Origin: Adiantum capillus-veneris
Lineage: Eukaryota > Streptophyta > Polypodiopsida > Polypodiales > Pteridaceae
Length of the DNA: 64,000 nt
Assembly: GCA_014529385.2 (NCBI GenBank)
Contig: CM043960.1
Location: 30,042,396-30,106,395, forward strand
Direction: 5' to 3'
A program made the translations under genes and the position numbers. Shown here piece by piece: positions 11,401 through 22,622 of this stretch. The notes below the pieces were generated by a model. It worked only from the letters and a program-made list of their open reading frames with translations, was not told where the DNA came from and ran no database searches. Positions within the stretch are counted from its first letter, which is position 1. The number at the start of each line of letters is the position of its first letter.

Positions 11401-11674
11401 GTTGAATATAAAACCGCTGAAGAATTGCGTCTAGAGAGACACCCTTGCTTTGCATCAGCTAAAAACAGCCCATAACTTTTTGGGCGTGCCCAAGTTGGGC
11501 AAACCCCGCAAATCAGAGAATTCCAATAGACAATGACATCCCGGACAGGAAGCTCCTCAAGCACTTTTTGTGCTTTATGAAGTGCACCACATTTGGCATA
11601 CATGTCGACCAAGGCTGTGCCAAGCACGTCATTTTCTTTAAACAAACCCCGGTTGACAATATCATCGTGAATTC
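8495..11674 (-). pseudogene. Degenerate PPR cassette array, main block
   Basis: Seen on the minus strand: about nine copies of a roughly 300-370-bp cassette. A typical copy encodes SPNATTYTCALTACGI..., GKRIHDDIV, DMYAKCGALHKAQKVLEEL and PVRDVIVSWNALI, the consensus of PLS-type pentatricopeptide repeats. The longest open pieces are 9981-10409 and 11268-11747. Frames shift and stop between cassettes and no start, mitochondrial/plastid targeting peptide or E/DYW tail is visible, so it is not a working gene. Known: PPR proteins bind organellar RNA and the family is greatly expanded in land plants. The + strand landmark GTGCACCACATTTGGCAT recurs near 8706, 9068, 9450, 9850, 10200, 10574, 10946, 11339 and 11582. 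The block ends at the A1 insertion point; the array continues at 20952. Confidence 0.85.
8555..11480 (-). repeat. Tandem duplication of about 1.49 kb inside the PPR array
   Basis: The order of cassettes in about 8555-9990 recurs in about 10055-11480. The offset is 1,497 bp near the left end and 1,489-1,490 bp near 9541/11031 and 9962/11451. Several cassettes were therefore copied as one block, after they had already started to diverge. Confidence 0.8.
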
Positions 11675-12279
11675 TGTGAGCAGACTTGGACACTCCAAGT
11701 CGAGATTCTACCACGACACAACAGAGATTCACTTCAAAACAGTTCACAGTTCACAATTGATTCGACACTGGCCCTGCGGAGTTCCGTGCCTGGAGATGTT
11801 GGCCCCAAAGACTCGCGCCCCTTTCGGTATTTCTTTTTGTATTAATCTGTTGCACAAAGTACACGGAGTGGCTGGGTCTCATTCTCAGACTCTGCGTCCA
11901 GATGCTCTGAGAAGTGAGAGGCCAAGCCACACTTATAAAGAGTTACAAGGGATGCCAAAAGCAGAGCCCCAAAAGCTGCCCATTGAAAATAAAGCAACTT
12001 TTAAAAAATAAATTCCTACTCTCAAACTTTGCGTGGAAACTAAAGCAACATTTGCGTAAACTTTTCCAACTTAAATTTGCGTAGAAAAACAGCCAGACAT
12101 CAGCGTGTGCTTTTCCGTACTGCCAGCCACATCATCCCCTACGATGCCGTACACGCCACGTCAGCATAACAGCGTGGGTTCCAGAGAGCTGCCACGTCAG
12201 ACTTTCCACCAGGGGCGGGTGTGTGCGTGTACAAGGCAGCCATGTGTGTACAGGGCAGCCACGTCACCAATTTGTGACA
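11675..12279 (-). repeat. A1 3' LTR
   Basis: 605 bp, reading TGTGAGCAG ... TTTGTGACA on the + strand. A TATA-like TTTATAAG (minus strand, near 11940-11932) lies upstream of the shared LTR block at 11799-11843. Transcription from this LTR would run into the PPR array. Confidence 0.92.
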
Positions 12280-12866
12280 TACCTCCCTCTTGAAAGCATT
12301 GTAATCACCCTCGATTACGCCTGCAAAACAGACAGAAGCCATAAACTGTCTTAGCAGACATTGACTGTTAGTACCGACGCACTAGGAAAAACACATCTAG
12401 CACATGTACCAATCGACAGTCACATCACAAGACATCTCTTGACATCACATGACAAATCACATTCACAAATTCATTCGGATCTTAGACCATGATTTATCGG
12501 CAACATAGCAATCACATCTAGATCCACTCAGGACCTCACAGATGCCCGATTTACTAATCCCTATTGCAACCATGTCTATCGAGATCATTTAGACCAAAAT
12601 GTTGCAGTCATTTCGTCTATCAATTCCTGCACTTAAACAAGTCAAGAACAAATCAGTATCATATTAACTGGAATTCCAGCTCATAAAGTCATTACAGCAG
12701 AATACTGTCAACTCACAGTATCCCTGAAACTCAAAGACACATCAGTGACTTTAATATCAAAAACAGAGGCAATATGTTGACGAAGGAGCGGAGCAACTCC
12801 CCTCTTGTGCATACCCGCTACATTAGATTCCGCCCAAGCTGAATTCTGGGTTCCATTTAGAATAGA

Positions 12867-14214
12867 CTATGCTAATCCAAATGCTTCAAGGTAAAGATTC
12901 ACAATCAAAGGTGTATATGCTAGGTCCTCCTCCTCTATCCACTTCGCATCAAATGCAAGATAGTTCTTGAATTCAACCAAGAACTGCCTTATCGCTTTAC
13001 CCTTAATCTTTCTGTCTTTATGTGCCCATATCTGTTCGGAAACAAGAATCTCCTCGTTTTCTTCCACTTTGGGTTGCTCATTAGGCTTCCCATCTTCGGG
13101 TACATCGTCTTTAAAAGGCTTCAAGAGACTCACATGAAAAGCATTGTGAATCCTCCAAGTGTCGGGCAGCTTCAATCTAAAGAAGACATCATTTATCTTT
13201 TCGGAGATCTGGAAAGGTCCGTAGTATCCAAAGTTTAGTATCACATACTAAACTTTGGAAAAAGCCTCTCCTTTCTCTTTTTCTTTCTCAGGCATGCCTT
13301 CTCAAAACATAAGAGCACCCAATCGTTCTCCTTCAATTTCAAATCGCGACAATGGAGATTTGCTACCTTTTTCTATCTTTCTTGAGATTTCTGCAAAGCC
13401 TCGCGGACCTTGACAAAAGTTGTGTCCAAGTCACGCGTGTACTCATTGGCTTCAAAAATCTTATCTTTCGTGCTTAGGAAGGGTGGAACCTTCATAGCAC
13501 GTTCAATAATCTAAATGGCGCCTTCCCCGTCGAAGAGTGTATCGTGTTATTGTAGGCAAATTCCACCAAAGGTAAATACTTTTCCCATTGAGTCTTCTAA
13601 TTCGAAATGTAAGACTTCAATAAATCTAGTACCACTGAATTGGCAATCTCAGATTGCTCGTCAGTTTGTGGGTGGAAAGATTACGAGAACTACAACCACG
13701 TGCCAATGTTCTCCGAAATAGCCTTCCAAAACAAACTCGTGAATCTGGGGTCCCTGTCTGAGACAATCGTCTCGGGCATACCATGTAATCTGAAGATCTG
13801 GGCCACAAACAGTCTCGCTAAGTGATCCGGCTTGACTGTTTTCTTCACTGCAATGAAATGAGCCTGCTTGCTAAATCTATCAATAACAATCCAGATACCA
13901 TCATGACCACTCTGTGTTCGTGGGAAATCAAAAATGAAATCCATCGCAATACTTTCCCAGGGGCGGGTGGGTAGGGGCAAAGACTGTAACAATCCCTATG
14001 CTTTATGCATGTCAAACTTGACCTTCTGGCATACCAAGCAACTATGTACAAAATCGTCCACATCCTTCTTGAGTCTCGGCCAAAAGAAGTATCTCTCTAG
14101 CCCTTTCAAGGTGGTAGCAATGCCGCAGTGACCCGTAAAAGGTGGACAGTGGCATTCGGTCGTAACCTTTTCCATCAACGGCTGTGTAACGAAGAACATG
14201 GTTTTCCTCATCAA
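12867..14214 (-). pseudogene. A1 integrase and chromodomain region
   Basis: Integrase signs: the zinc-binding part with GHCGI and CLVCQKVKFD, then PWESIAMDFIFDFPRTQ and IVSDRDPRFTS from the catalytic core. The chromodomain follows, with DAKWIEEEDL near its end. Known: integrase inserts the cDNA and the chromodomain steers it to certain chromatin. Fossil, broken. Confidence 0.85.
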
Positions 14215-14325
14215 GTAGCCATCTCGAATGGAATATCCCGCTACTATCTCCCTATTCCGTATCCGAGTGAAAATATCTGCAAATCTGTATCTGTGGCATA
14301 CTGATCGACCGTATCCTCGAAGTTC

Positions 14326-15448
14326 CTATGATGAATCGCAGAAATAGCCAGAACCAACGGCTTCCAGGGCAAAGCATCTGCCACCAAATTCTTTTGTCCC
14401 TGCACATGGACAATCTGGAAGTGAAACTATGACAAGATGTTCGCCCACTGCATCTGCTTTTCTAATAGCTGCTTTTGTGACAAGAAGTAGCGTAAACTCT
14501 GATGCTCTGTGAAGACAGTAAAATCCGCTCCGAGTAAGTAATGTCACCACTGAGTAAGAGCATGGATAACCGCCAAAAGCTCTTTCTCATAAGTCTGTGT
14601 TGTAATTCAGGCCTTGACAACATCGGCTCTCATAGGCAATGACATAACCTTCTTGCATTAAGACCGCACCCAGACTACGACCACGAGCATCACAATATAC
14701 TTCAAATGACTTCTACAAGTCCGGCAAAGTCAAAATTGGTCCTGTAGTCAATTTCTCTTTCAGTGTTTGAAAGGCAGTCACCTCTGTGGGTCCCCACGAG
14801 AAAGGGACTCCTTTCTGTGTCAAAATATGCAAAGGGGAAGCAAGCTCTGCAAACTTTCTAATGAACCGCCTATAGTACGAACACAAGCCCAAGAAGCTTC
14901 TGCCTTCATGGACATTCTTCAAATCGGGCCAATCACGGATAGTCTCTATCTTGGCTGGGTCTATCTGCACTCCTGTTGCTGACACAATGTGTCCCAAAAA
15001 GTGTATCTCTAGTAGGAAAAATTCACTTTTCTTCGCATTAATCACCAACTTGTGATCTTGTAATGCCTGAAAGACTTGTAGCACATGTTCTCTATGTTCT
15101 GTCTCATCGTTGGGAGAAAACAATGATGTCGCCAAAGAAAGTGCAAACAAATAGTCTATACTCTCGAAAATCATGTCCATCATCCGGTTATATGTCGCAG
15201 GAGCATTGGTTAGCCCAAAGGGCATCACCAAAAACTCAAATAACCCAAAAGTCGTCCGAAAAGCTGTCTTGTAGACATCTCCCAGCTGTCTTGTAGACAT
15301 CTCTTGGCGCGATTCGGATCTGATGATATCCGCTCTTCACATCGATCCTGCTAAAGCACGAGGATCCCTGTAGAATATCATTGATCATAGAAATCGGAAA
15401 TCTGTTCTTCATGGTGATTTTGTTGAGAGCTCTATAATCGATGCACAT
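14326..15448 (-). pseudogene. A1 reverse transcriptase and RNase H region
   Basis: RT motifs seen: [49 protein letters not shown] and FLGLCSYYRRFIRKFAELAS. RNase H-like sequence follows. Known: these copy element RNA into DNA. Fossil, broken. Confidence 0.88.
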
Positions 15449-15751
15449 TCTCCAAGATCAGTCTTTCTTCAAAACCAACAACACTGAAGAGCAATGCGGT
15501 GAAGTACTAGGCTGGACAAGACCCTTTTCCAAGAGGTCTTTCACTTAGTTCATATTCTCTTCATTCTGGGCTTGGCTTACATGGTAAGGTGGCCGATTCG
15601 GTGGTGTGCTTCCAGGTATCAGATCAATGATATGATCCTCAAGACGAGCGGGTGGTAACTCGCCTGGCAGGCCCTCTAAAAGCAATCGGCTTGAGTGTGG
15701 AGAAAATCTTGGCATTCTTTATCACATTCTGACATATTTGTCCTATTCTCA

Positions 15752-16554
15752 TCACTCAACTCTCTCAAAAAGATAAGAGTAAACAAACAGACTGGATTTT
15801 ATTAATTTTGAAACGGCCGAAGCCGATACAATAGGGACAGACTCGCCCTTAAGTTTCACATCAAGTACAATGGTTCGGCCCTTCTCTGTAGTCAAAGTCG
15901 CTTTTCTCGCCCGATAGACGACCACGGCGTTGTTCATATGGTACCAGGGAATTCCCAAGAGGACATCACAACCTTCCAAGGGCATTATGTAGAAGTCCTC
16001 GTGTCCCAAATACACATGACAATGCAACCGAAATTTGCCAATGACACGTGTAATGGCTACGTCCCTGCCATGTGCCACTAGACTGCCTCTGCTAGTGCTC
16101 CCATCCGATTGGGTGTGATCTCGAGCCGCGCCGGCAATTCAGGTAAAATGAAGTTTGCCTTGGCTCCTCCATCAAAGAAAATCAGGGCTTCCTGGTCTTT
16201 CACTCTGCCCCAAGCTCGGCAAAGTTCTGTACTCTCATCAATCGTGCTTGGGTCAGTACCCATGCAATCTAGAGCCAGCCCTGCTTTCATCTTGCCTTTT
16301 TGTCCACGTTCCTCAGCTGCTTTTCGAACTCTCAGAACTATCTTCATCCTTGTTGTTCTGTTCTTTCTGTGCCTTTTTAGGGCACTTCGCGGAGATATGC
16401 TCAATTTCCCTGCATCCAAAGCGCTTTCTCTCTTTGATGTAGAGAGCTCTCTCTCGAAGAGTAAGCTTGGGTGGTGCATCCTTTTCTTTCTTTTCTGGTT
16501 GCTCTTCTTCTTTCTACTTTCATTGTTCGAAGTTTGTTCGGTCCTTTGCATCAT
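15752..16554 (-). pseudogene. A1 protease and gag zinc-knuckle region
   Basis: The protease-like core lies within IFFDGGAKANFI ... GCDVLLGIPWYHMNN. Upstream is a basic gag tail where the matching part of A2 shows a CX2CX4HX4C knuckle. Fossil, broken. Confidence 0.75.
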
Positions 16555-17022
16555 GATTTCATCTGTGGGTACATCAAACTGCCTTAGTGAATGGTAAAAC
16601 CCCGTTTCGCATGAATTCCTAAATGGAATCTGACTTTTGCTCTAAGCAGTGATCTCGGATCTCTGTAGAAAGTCCCAAGGTAAACCGCTCAATCTGTTCT
16701 TTGAACGAGATCTTCTTAAGTGAAGAGACTGGTAGAAAAGAGCTCCAGAATCTCTCGCAATAAGCGTCCAATGAATCTCTCTTGGTCATCCGAAGATGGT
16801 TCCAACTAGTTCGTATGTCACGTTCGTACTCCCGAGTCAACCAGAAAGAAATAAAAAGCCTCAGCCATTTAATTGGCGCTTTCTTGTTCAATAGAAGCGT
16901 GGACCACCAAGTTTGAGCATTTCCCCTGCAATAAGAGGTAGTCCTCCGAATCTTGGAGTGCTCTGAGTAACACCCTCCAGAGAAAGCTATGTCAAATTGT
17001 TGTATGAAAGCCTTCAAAGCAT

Positions 17023-18054
17023 ATACCTAGATGAATCCAGGATAAGCCCAGATTCACCCTTGAAGGAAAGTGCAAGGTATAGACCCATGGTAGTCACCCA
17101 CAAGACAATATAACCATCAGCTCCATCATGCATAGTATTGACTAAATACCACGACATCCCCACTAACGTCGTCAGTGCCCAATAGTGGGTGTAGAACTAG
17201 GTACTAACATATGCTCCCCAACACAGCACACACCACACGCACACACACACATGAGCATACATCAACACAAAGTTTAGCGTGCTAAATTTATGTCATGACT
17301 CGGGAGATCAAGGGCAGACTCAGCCATAATGAAGCCTAGCACTAAAAGAAGCATTAAATCGAAAAAATTAGAACAAAAATGAGGTAGTTGATAGGGCATA
17401 CGCACCACAAAAGATAGAAAGAATTAGCACAATATCAACTGGTCGTAACTCGGACGAAAACTTCACAATGTGAAGTCTGCATGTCCGCAATACGACTAAA
17501 AAATATACCTAGATGAATCCAGGATAAGCCCAGATTCACCCTTGAAGGAAAGTGCAAGGTATAGACCCATGGTAGTCACCCACAAGACAATATAACCATC
17601 AGCTCCATCATGCATAGTATTGACTAAATACCACGACATCCCCACAAACGTCGTCAGTGCCCAATAGTGGGTGTAGAACTAGGTACTAACATATGCTCCC
17701 CCACACAACACACACCACACGCACGCACACCAGATATATAACATCACCCAAGAGGTGCTGAGTTCTCAGACTCTAGATCCAGGGCAGACTGCCGAGTGAG
17801 AAGCCTAGCACTAAAAGAAGCATTAAATCGGAAAAATTATCACAAAAATGAGGTAGTTGATAGGGCATACGCACCACAAAAGATAGAAAGAATTAGCACA
17901 ATATCAACTCGTCGTAACTCGGACAAAAACTTCACAATGTGAAGTCTGCATGTTTGCAATACAACTAAAAATATACCTAGATGAATCCAGGATAAGCCCA
18001 GATTTACCCTTGAAGGAAAGTGCAAGGTATAGACCCATGGTAGTCACCCACAAG
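17023..18054. mobile_element. Dimeric insert with 82-bp direct repeats, family unknown
   Basis: Seen: an 82-bp sequence starting ATACCTAGATGAATCC and ending TCACCCACAAG occurs three times: at the left end (17023-17104), in the middle (17505-17586) and at the right end (17973-18054). The two bodies between them (about 400 and 386 bp) are homologous, giving unit lengths of 482 and 468 bp. The 12 bases CCTTCAAAGCAT flank the insert on both sides (17011-17022, 18055-18066). The same site in A2 (near 47153-47165) is empty. There is no coding capacity. The layout R-body-R-body-R resembles a tandem TRIM or a concatemer, but 12 bp is long for an LTR element and the ends are not TG/CA. Confidence 0.75.
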
Positions 18055-18373
18055 CCTTCAAAGCATCTCGAAATCCAGAAAATGTGTCAAATTTAATTGA
18101 CTGTCACCTTCTTGAACTCTCGGACTTTCTTGCTTTTATCTTCGAGAAAGTCATACTGGTAGGCTTTGTAAAAATTCTTCTTCCTTGCATAGAATCTGCG
18201 GTCATCGGAGTCCGAACTATCCAAAGACGAGTCCTCCGTAGAATTGTTCGAAACTGGGCGAGATTTAGACTTCTTTGCCTTTTTCTTGCCCTCTCCGAAG
18301 AGTTGCTTTTTACTTCGCTTTTTGCCTTTTCTATCTTCTTCGCTCAAATCGAAAGAGCTAGAAGAACTCCAAG

Positions 18374-18885
18374 TGAAACCGGCCCGTGGGGCGATAGGCT
18401 TTGGCTTTCACCCGAAATTCTTTACTTTAGACACACACAGAGAGAACGTGCAAAGGAAACCTCTGATGGGAATTAACACTTAAGCACACACAAGGCTAGG
18501 AAGCTAGAATGCTCCGAGCAGACGCCGACAACCTGTAGGCCCCAATATTGGCTTCCCTTTCGGTATTTCTTTTTACTTCAACAGAGGGAATAAAACCAGT
18601 GATTTCCTACGAGCTGTCCCGCATAATCCGGGCTGAAATCCACCTGTTCTGGGCCGATTTTGGCAACATAACTATACTAGGACGCTTCACAGACAATATC
18701 CCCACGCAATAGATGACTTTCACGACGCATACGCCGAATTCACATGTACCTGCAGGGGATTAGCCACTAGCTAATCCAGTACCTATGCAAGAGGCTCTTG
18801 CCTCGGCAATCGTGCATGAACCCACACAACTATACATCAATTAAATGAAAAGCCCTCTTGTGGGGCATCACATAACTGCACGTAG

Positions 18886-18933
<48 letters not shown>

Positions 18934-19664
18934 AGTGTATCGTGTGCACAGGATCACTCCTAGCACCACACTGTACATAGAGGGGAAAGGAAGCACTTCA
19001 TAGCTCTTAACCTGTGACAGAGAACTCCAAAATGAGCCTCCCAGCTATAAATTCAGCGCTACCTTCTCTTGCATGAGGAAAGTGCACAGAAATGTGCCAC
19101 TTGGCACAATTACACGCATTTTCTTGTTTCAGGGTTGCCGCCTAAAAATCTCCCGACCAGTTGCCCAATTGACTTCGCGACAGAGTTGTAAAATGTTCCC
19201 AGTGTCATTCCAAAGGTAATGACGCGAACACATTTCACGGCCCAAAATAGCAGTTTCCTAAATTTTAGGAGATGCTTCCGTTGGGCTCCCAATGGTCATC
19301 TAACCATCTATCCTCATTGGGACCGCATCCAAAAGTGCAATGTGGCCCAACTATTGGATACTTTCTGTTGGTGATTCCACCTTGACTTTATGCCTTTTAT
19401 TGAGTTCACTTCCTAATATCCACCAACTTGCTAAGTGCGACGGTGGGACCTACATGACCTTGCACTGAGCCTAGACATCCTCTTACTGTACGAAACAAAT
19501 TCCAATGCCGTCCAACTTCCCGTCTGCGGGTGAAACTACCGTTCACATTGGCCATACAATGTCCGACCATTTGCAACTTCAAAAAGAGGATCTCAAAAAT
19601 AAAACAAAAATCATTAGAAAGAAACCAACAACTAAGGTTAGCAGCTGCCACGTCCTCGTGACAC
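18374..19664 (-). mobile_element. Solo LTR of family B inside A1 gag
   Basis: 1,291 bp, matching the reverse complement of the B1 LTRs end to end (starts TGAAACCGGCCCGTGGGGC, ends CGTCCTCGTGACA). It is flanked by CCAAG (18369-18373) and CGAAG (19665-19669), a 5-bp duplication with one mismatch. No internal sequence remains, as after LTR-LTR recombination. It carries a GA array (18888-18932) where the B1 LTRs have only a few CT units. Confidence 0.88.
18888..18932. repeat. (GA)n microsatellite within the solo LTR
   Basis: About 22 GA units at a position that is a short CTCTCTCTC stretch in the B1 LTRs. Confidence 0.95.
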
Positions 19665-20337
19665 GAAGAAGAAGAAGAAGAAGAAGGTAATCCTTCAAAC
19701 CGCACACGCTTCTTCTGCTTTCTTGCCGAGGCAAAAGTAGATTGACGACCCAAATAACCCGAGAAGTCAATTCCTTTCTTCTGCTTTTTGTCATGCTTTT
19801 TAGTTTTGTTCTGCACGTCAACAAGCTAAGAAATCCGTGCATCAACCACCTCTTCTAATTCTTGCTCAGTAAACATCCTTGGAGTAGGAGGTTTCTTGAG
19901 TATCAGTTTGGGGGTTGGTTCCGTAGTTTGCTTCCACTGTGCATACACCTCGTCGAAGGAGGTCTGGGTCATAAATTTTGCAAAAGTAGATTGACGACCC
20001 AAATAACCCGAGAAGTCGGTTTCTTTCTTCTGCTTTTTGTCATGCTTTTTAGTTTTGTTCTGCACGTCAACAAGCTAAGAAATCCGTGCATCAACCACCT
20101 CTTCTAATTCTTGCTCAGTAAACATCCTTGGAGTAGGAGGTTTCTTGAGTACCCATCTCTTCAAGCTCCGCCGGAGTAGGCCGAGGTGGGCCGTACTCAC
20201 GTGAATCTTCTTCATGATCTCTTCCCGCATCTCCAGATGCAGAAGGAATCGATTGATCTCTGTCAAAATCCATAAGTGCCACGTAAGAAGGATCGGATTT
20301 CCCTGTAGAAGAGAAATCGGCCGCGCTCTGATACCCC

Positions 20338-20946
20338 TATAACAGACTTAGACACTCCAAGTCGAGATTCTACCGCGAAACAGCACAGATTCACTTCAAA
20401 ACAGTTCACAATTCACAATTGAATCGACACTGGCTGGCGAAGAGATGTTGGCCCCAAAAACTCGAGCCCCTTTCGGTATTTCTTTCTGTATTAATTTGTT
20501 GCACAATGTACATTGAGTGGCTGGGTCTCACTCTCAGACTCTACGTCCAGATGCTTTGAGAAGTGAGAGGCCAAGCCACACTTATAAAAAGTTACAAGGG
20601 ATGCCACACGCAGAGCCCCAAAAGCTGCCCATTAAAAATAAAGCAGCTTTTAAAAAATAAAGCCCTCTCTCTCTCTTTCAAACTTTGAGTGGAAACTAAA
20701 GCAACATTTGCGTAAACTTTTCCAACTTAAATTTGCGTAGAAAAACAGCCAGACATCAGCGTGTGCTTTTCCATACTGCCAGCCACATCATCCGCTTTTT
20801 CTGGCACTGCCGTACAGGCCTACCACGTCAACAAAACAGTGTGGGTTCCGAAGAGCTGCCGCGTCAGCCTTTCCAACAGGGACGGGTGTGTGCATGTACA
20901 GGGCAGCCATGTGTGTACAAGGCAGCCACGTCACCAATTTGTGACA
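20338..20946 (-). repeat. A1 5' LTR
   Basis: 609 bp, reading TATAACAGACTTAG ... TTTGTGACA on the + strand, with the primer site just to its left and the target duplication AATTC just to its right. Confidence 0.9.
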
Positions 20947-20951
20947 AATTC

Positions 20952-20994
20952 TTTTGCCCATATCCGCATCTTGTGTAATGCAACATGTCTTCAA
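20952..20994 (-). pseudogene. PPR array remnant between A1 and D
   Basis: A 43-bp piece that matches PPR cassettes (compare 9544-9584 and 10651-10695). It continues the array from 11674 and is cut again by element D at TTCAA (20990-20994). Confidence 0.8.
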
Positions 20995-22187
20995 TGTCAC
21001 GTGCACATCTAACCCTATGTATACGTGGCCAAGCTACTTCATGACTAGGGTTCAGTTAAGTTCAGTTCAGTTAGCTTAGGAAGTGTTCTGGCACTTTTGT
21101 GAGTCTGTTCGCAAGCACTTAGAGTAGATGCATATCCTCTGGTTACACACAGCATGATCATCAACATTACCGTCATATTCCATCAGGAGCATTTTACAAT
21201 GCTAAAAACCTATTTTCTCTATTTTAGCCATTTTTCACTTATTATTTTTAAGTGACTTTTGTTGGGAAACTGGGTAGGGCAATTTGACAAGCAAGTATAT
21301 AAGAAACCTAGCGCTAGCATTATCTAGCAGAAGAGGCAGCAGGGACCTGTGTCCAATAGTGCACCTTCTCAGCAAGACCCCCCTCGGACAGTCAACCTAG
21401 CGTTTTCAGCCATCAACAAGAATCAACCAACGTTTTTCATCAATTGCAGATCAGCCCCATCATTTTGCATTTGCAGACCAACCTGGCGATAGCAGACTCA
21501 GCAGATCCCCTAGCGTTTTTACAGCAAGTCAGAAATCAGCCTAGCGTTTTTGGACAGCAAAACCCTTAGCATTTTGCAGATTCACCGCGACAGAACCAAC
21601 ACATGCATTAGCGTTTTGCATTTTCAGCATCAAGACACCGCAGAACAGCCCCGAACTTTGCAGATCTCACCTTTCCACAACAGATCCTCGCCGCACCGTT
21701 AGATCAGCCAAAGTTTGCAAATTCAGCTCGGAAAACGCAGATTTCAGCATCTGCGTTTTCAGCGCGTCGTCGTCGCATCGTCGTCATCGCCATCGTCACT
21801 GACATAGAGTCAGAATTCAACAGATACCAGATCTGCAGATTTCTGCCATTAGAGTTTTAAGCTTTCAGCCCATCTCGTCGTCGTTCTCATCGTCGGCAAG
21901 TCCATAGCATTGTAGAGATTTGTGCAATCAATGATAGACCGCTCTCGCCGTAGAGAGTGGGGCCTTCGGAGGAGGGTTTGACAACATTCTGGTGTTGTAT
22001 TCTCTCTCTCTCTCTCTTAGTCTCAACACCTTCATTCACAGTGTTTATCCACTTGTTTGTGATCATTTGCACTCTCTCACTAAAGGAATGGAAGGCTCTC
22101 CCTTCAGTAAGTAAAAGGAACCCTTGAGTACAGTTCGGAGCACTCATCTTGAGCAAAGTTCAACTTTCACTTCCGCTGCACCTTACA
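20995..22187 (+). repeat. D 5' LTR
   Basis: 1,193 bp, TGTCACGTGC ... CACCTTACA. It contains degenerate copies of TAGCGTTTT (near 21398, 21511, 21541, 21575, 21607) and a short CT tract near 22,000. Confidence 0.88.
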
Positions 22188-22622
22188 TTGATATCAGAGC
22201 TTTGGCAGTGTTATGTATCACTCAAGGAAAGAACCACAAAAAAAAAAATTGCTTGTTGTCGTCGCACATAACCCAAGTCCACTTGGGCGTGTTGATTCCT
22301 AATCGTGTTTTTGGAGAGTGACAGGAAACCCAAGAAAGAAGGACTTGTCCAGCCTCCCCTTGTTTCTCTTTTCACTCATTGAGAGTGGACCGTGCACTTA
22401 GCGGCCGGCCAATCGACGTAAGGTGGGAAAAAGCAACCTTGGTGTGAGCACAAGGCCGCCAAGGGGTGCACCCGCGGGAAAGAGAAGAGCTCAGGTAAGA
22501 GAAGATTCTTCTCTAACACAGATTGCAAGCTAGAGAAGAACCTCAAGACTCAAGAACCTCAAGAACCAAGACCCACAAGAACCCAAGTTCCTCGTGAACT
22601 TAAGCACCCACGACTTCAGTAT

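Larger units (their letters stand above)
11675..20946 (-). mobile_element. A1: Ty3/gypsy chromodomain LTR retrotransposon (family A), nested
   Basis: Fossil element inserted in the PPR array with a 5-bp duplication AATTC (11670-11674, 20947-20951). The 3' LTR is 11675-12279 and the 5' LTR is 20338-20946. A purine tract (complement of 12280-12292) and a Met-tRNA-type primer site (complement of about 20326-20335) sit at the expected places. Parts on the minus strand: gag about 16600-20300, with a zinc-knuckle region near 16,100-16,550; protease about 15,750-16,150; reverse transcriptase and RNase H about 14,330-15,450; integrase about 13,300-14,210; chromodomain about 12,870-13,250. It hosts a 1,032-bp dimeric insert and a solo family-B LTR. 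Without guests it is about 6.9 kb. It is broken many times. By eye the LTRs differ by roughly a tenth, so it is old. Confidence 0.93.

Noticed and set aside
8638-11747. A functional PPR gene
   Set aside because: Cassettes change frame repeatedly and no start, targeting peptide or C-terminal E/DYW domain is visible.
17023-18054. Hammerhead-ribozyme retrozyme
   Set aside because: I looked for a CTGATGA ... GAAA core on both strands of the repeated unit and did not find a convincing one.
17023-18054. Ordinary TRIM (miniature LTR element)
   Set aside because: Ends are not TG/CA, the target duplication is 12 bp and no primer site follows the repeat; kept as family unknown.
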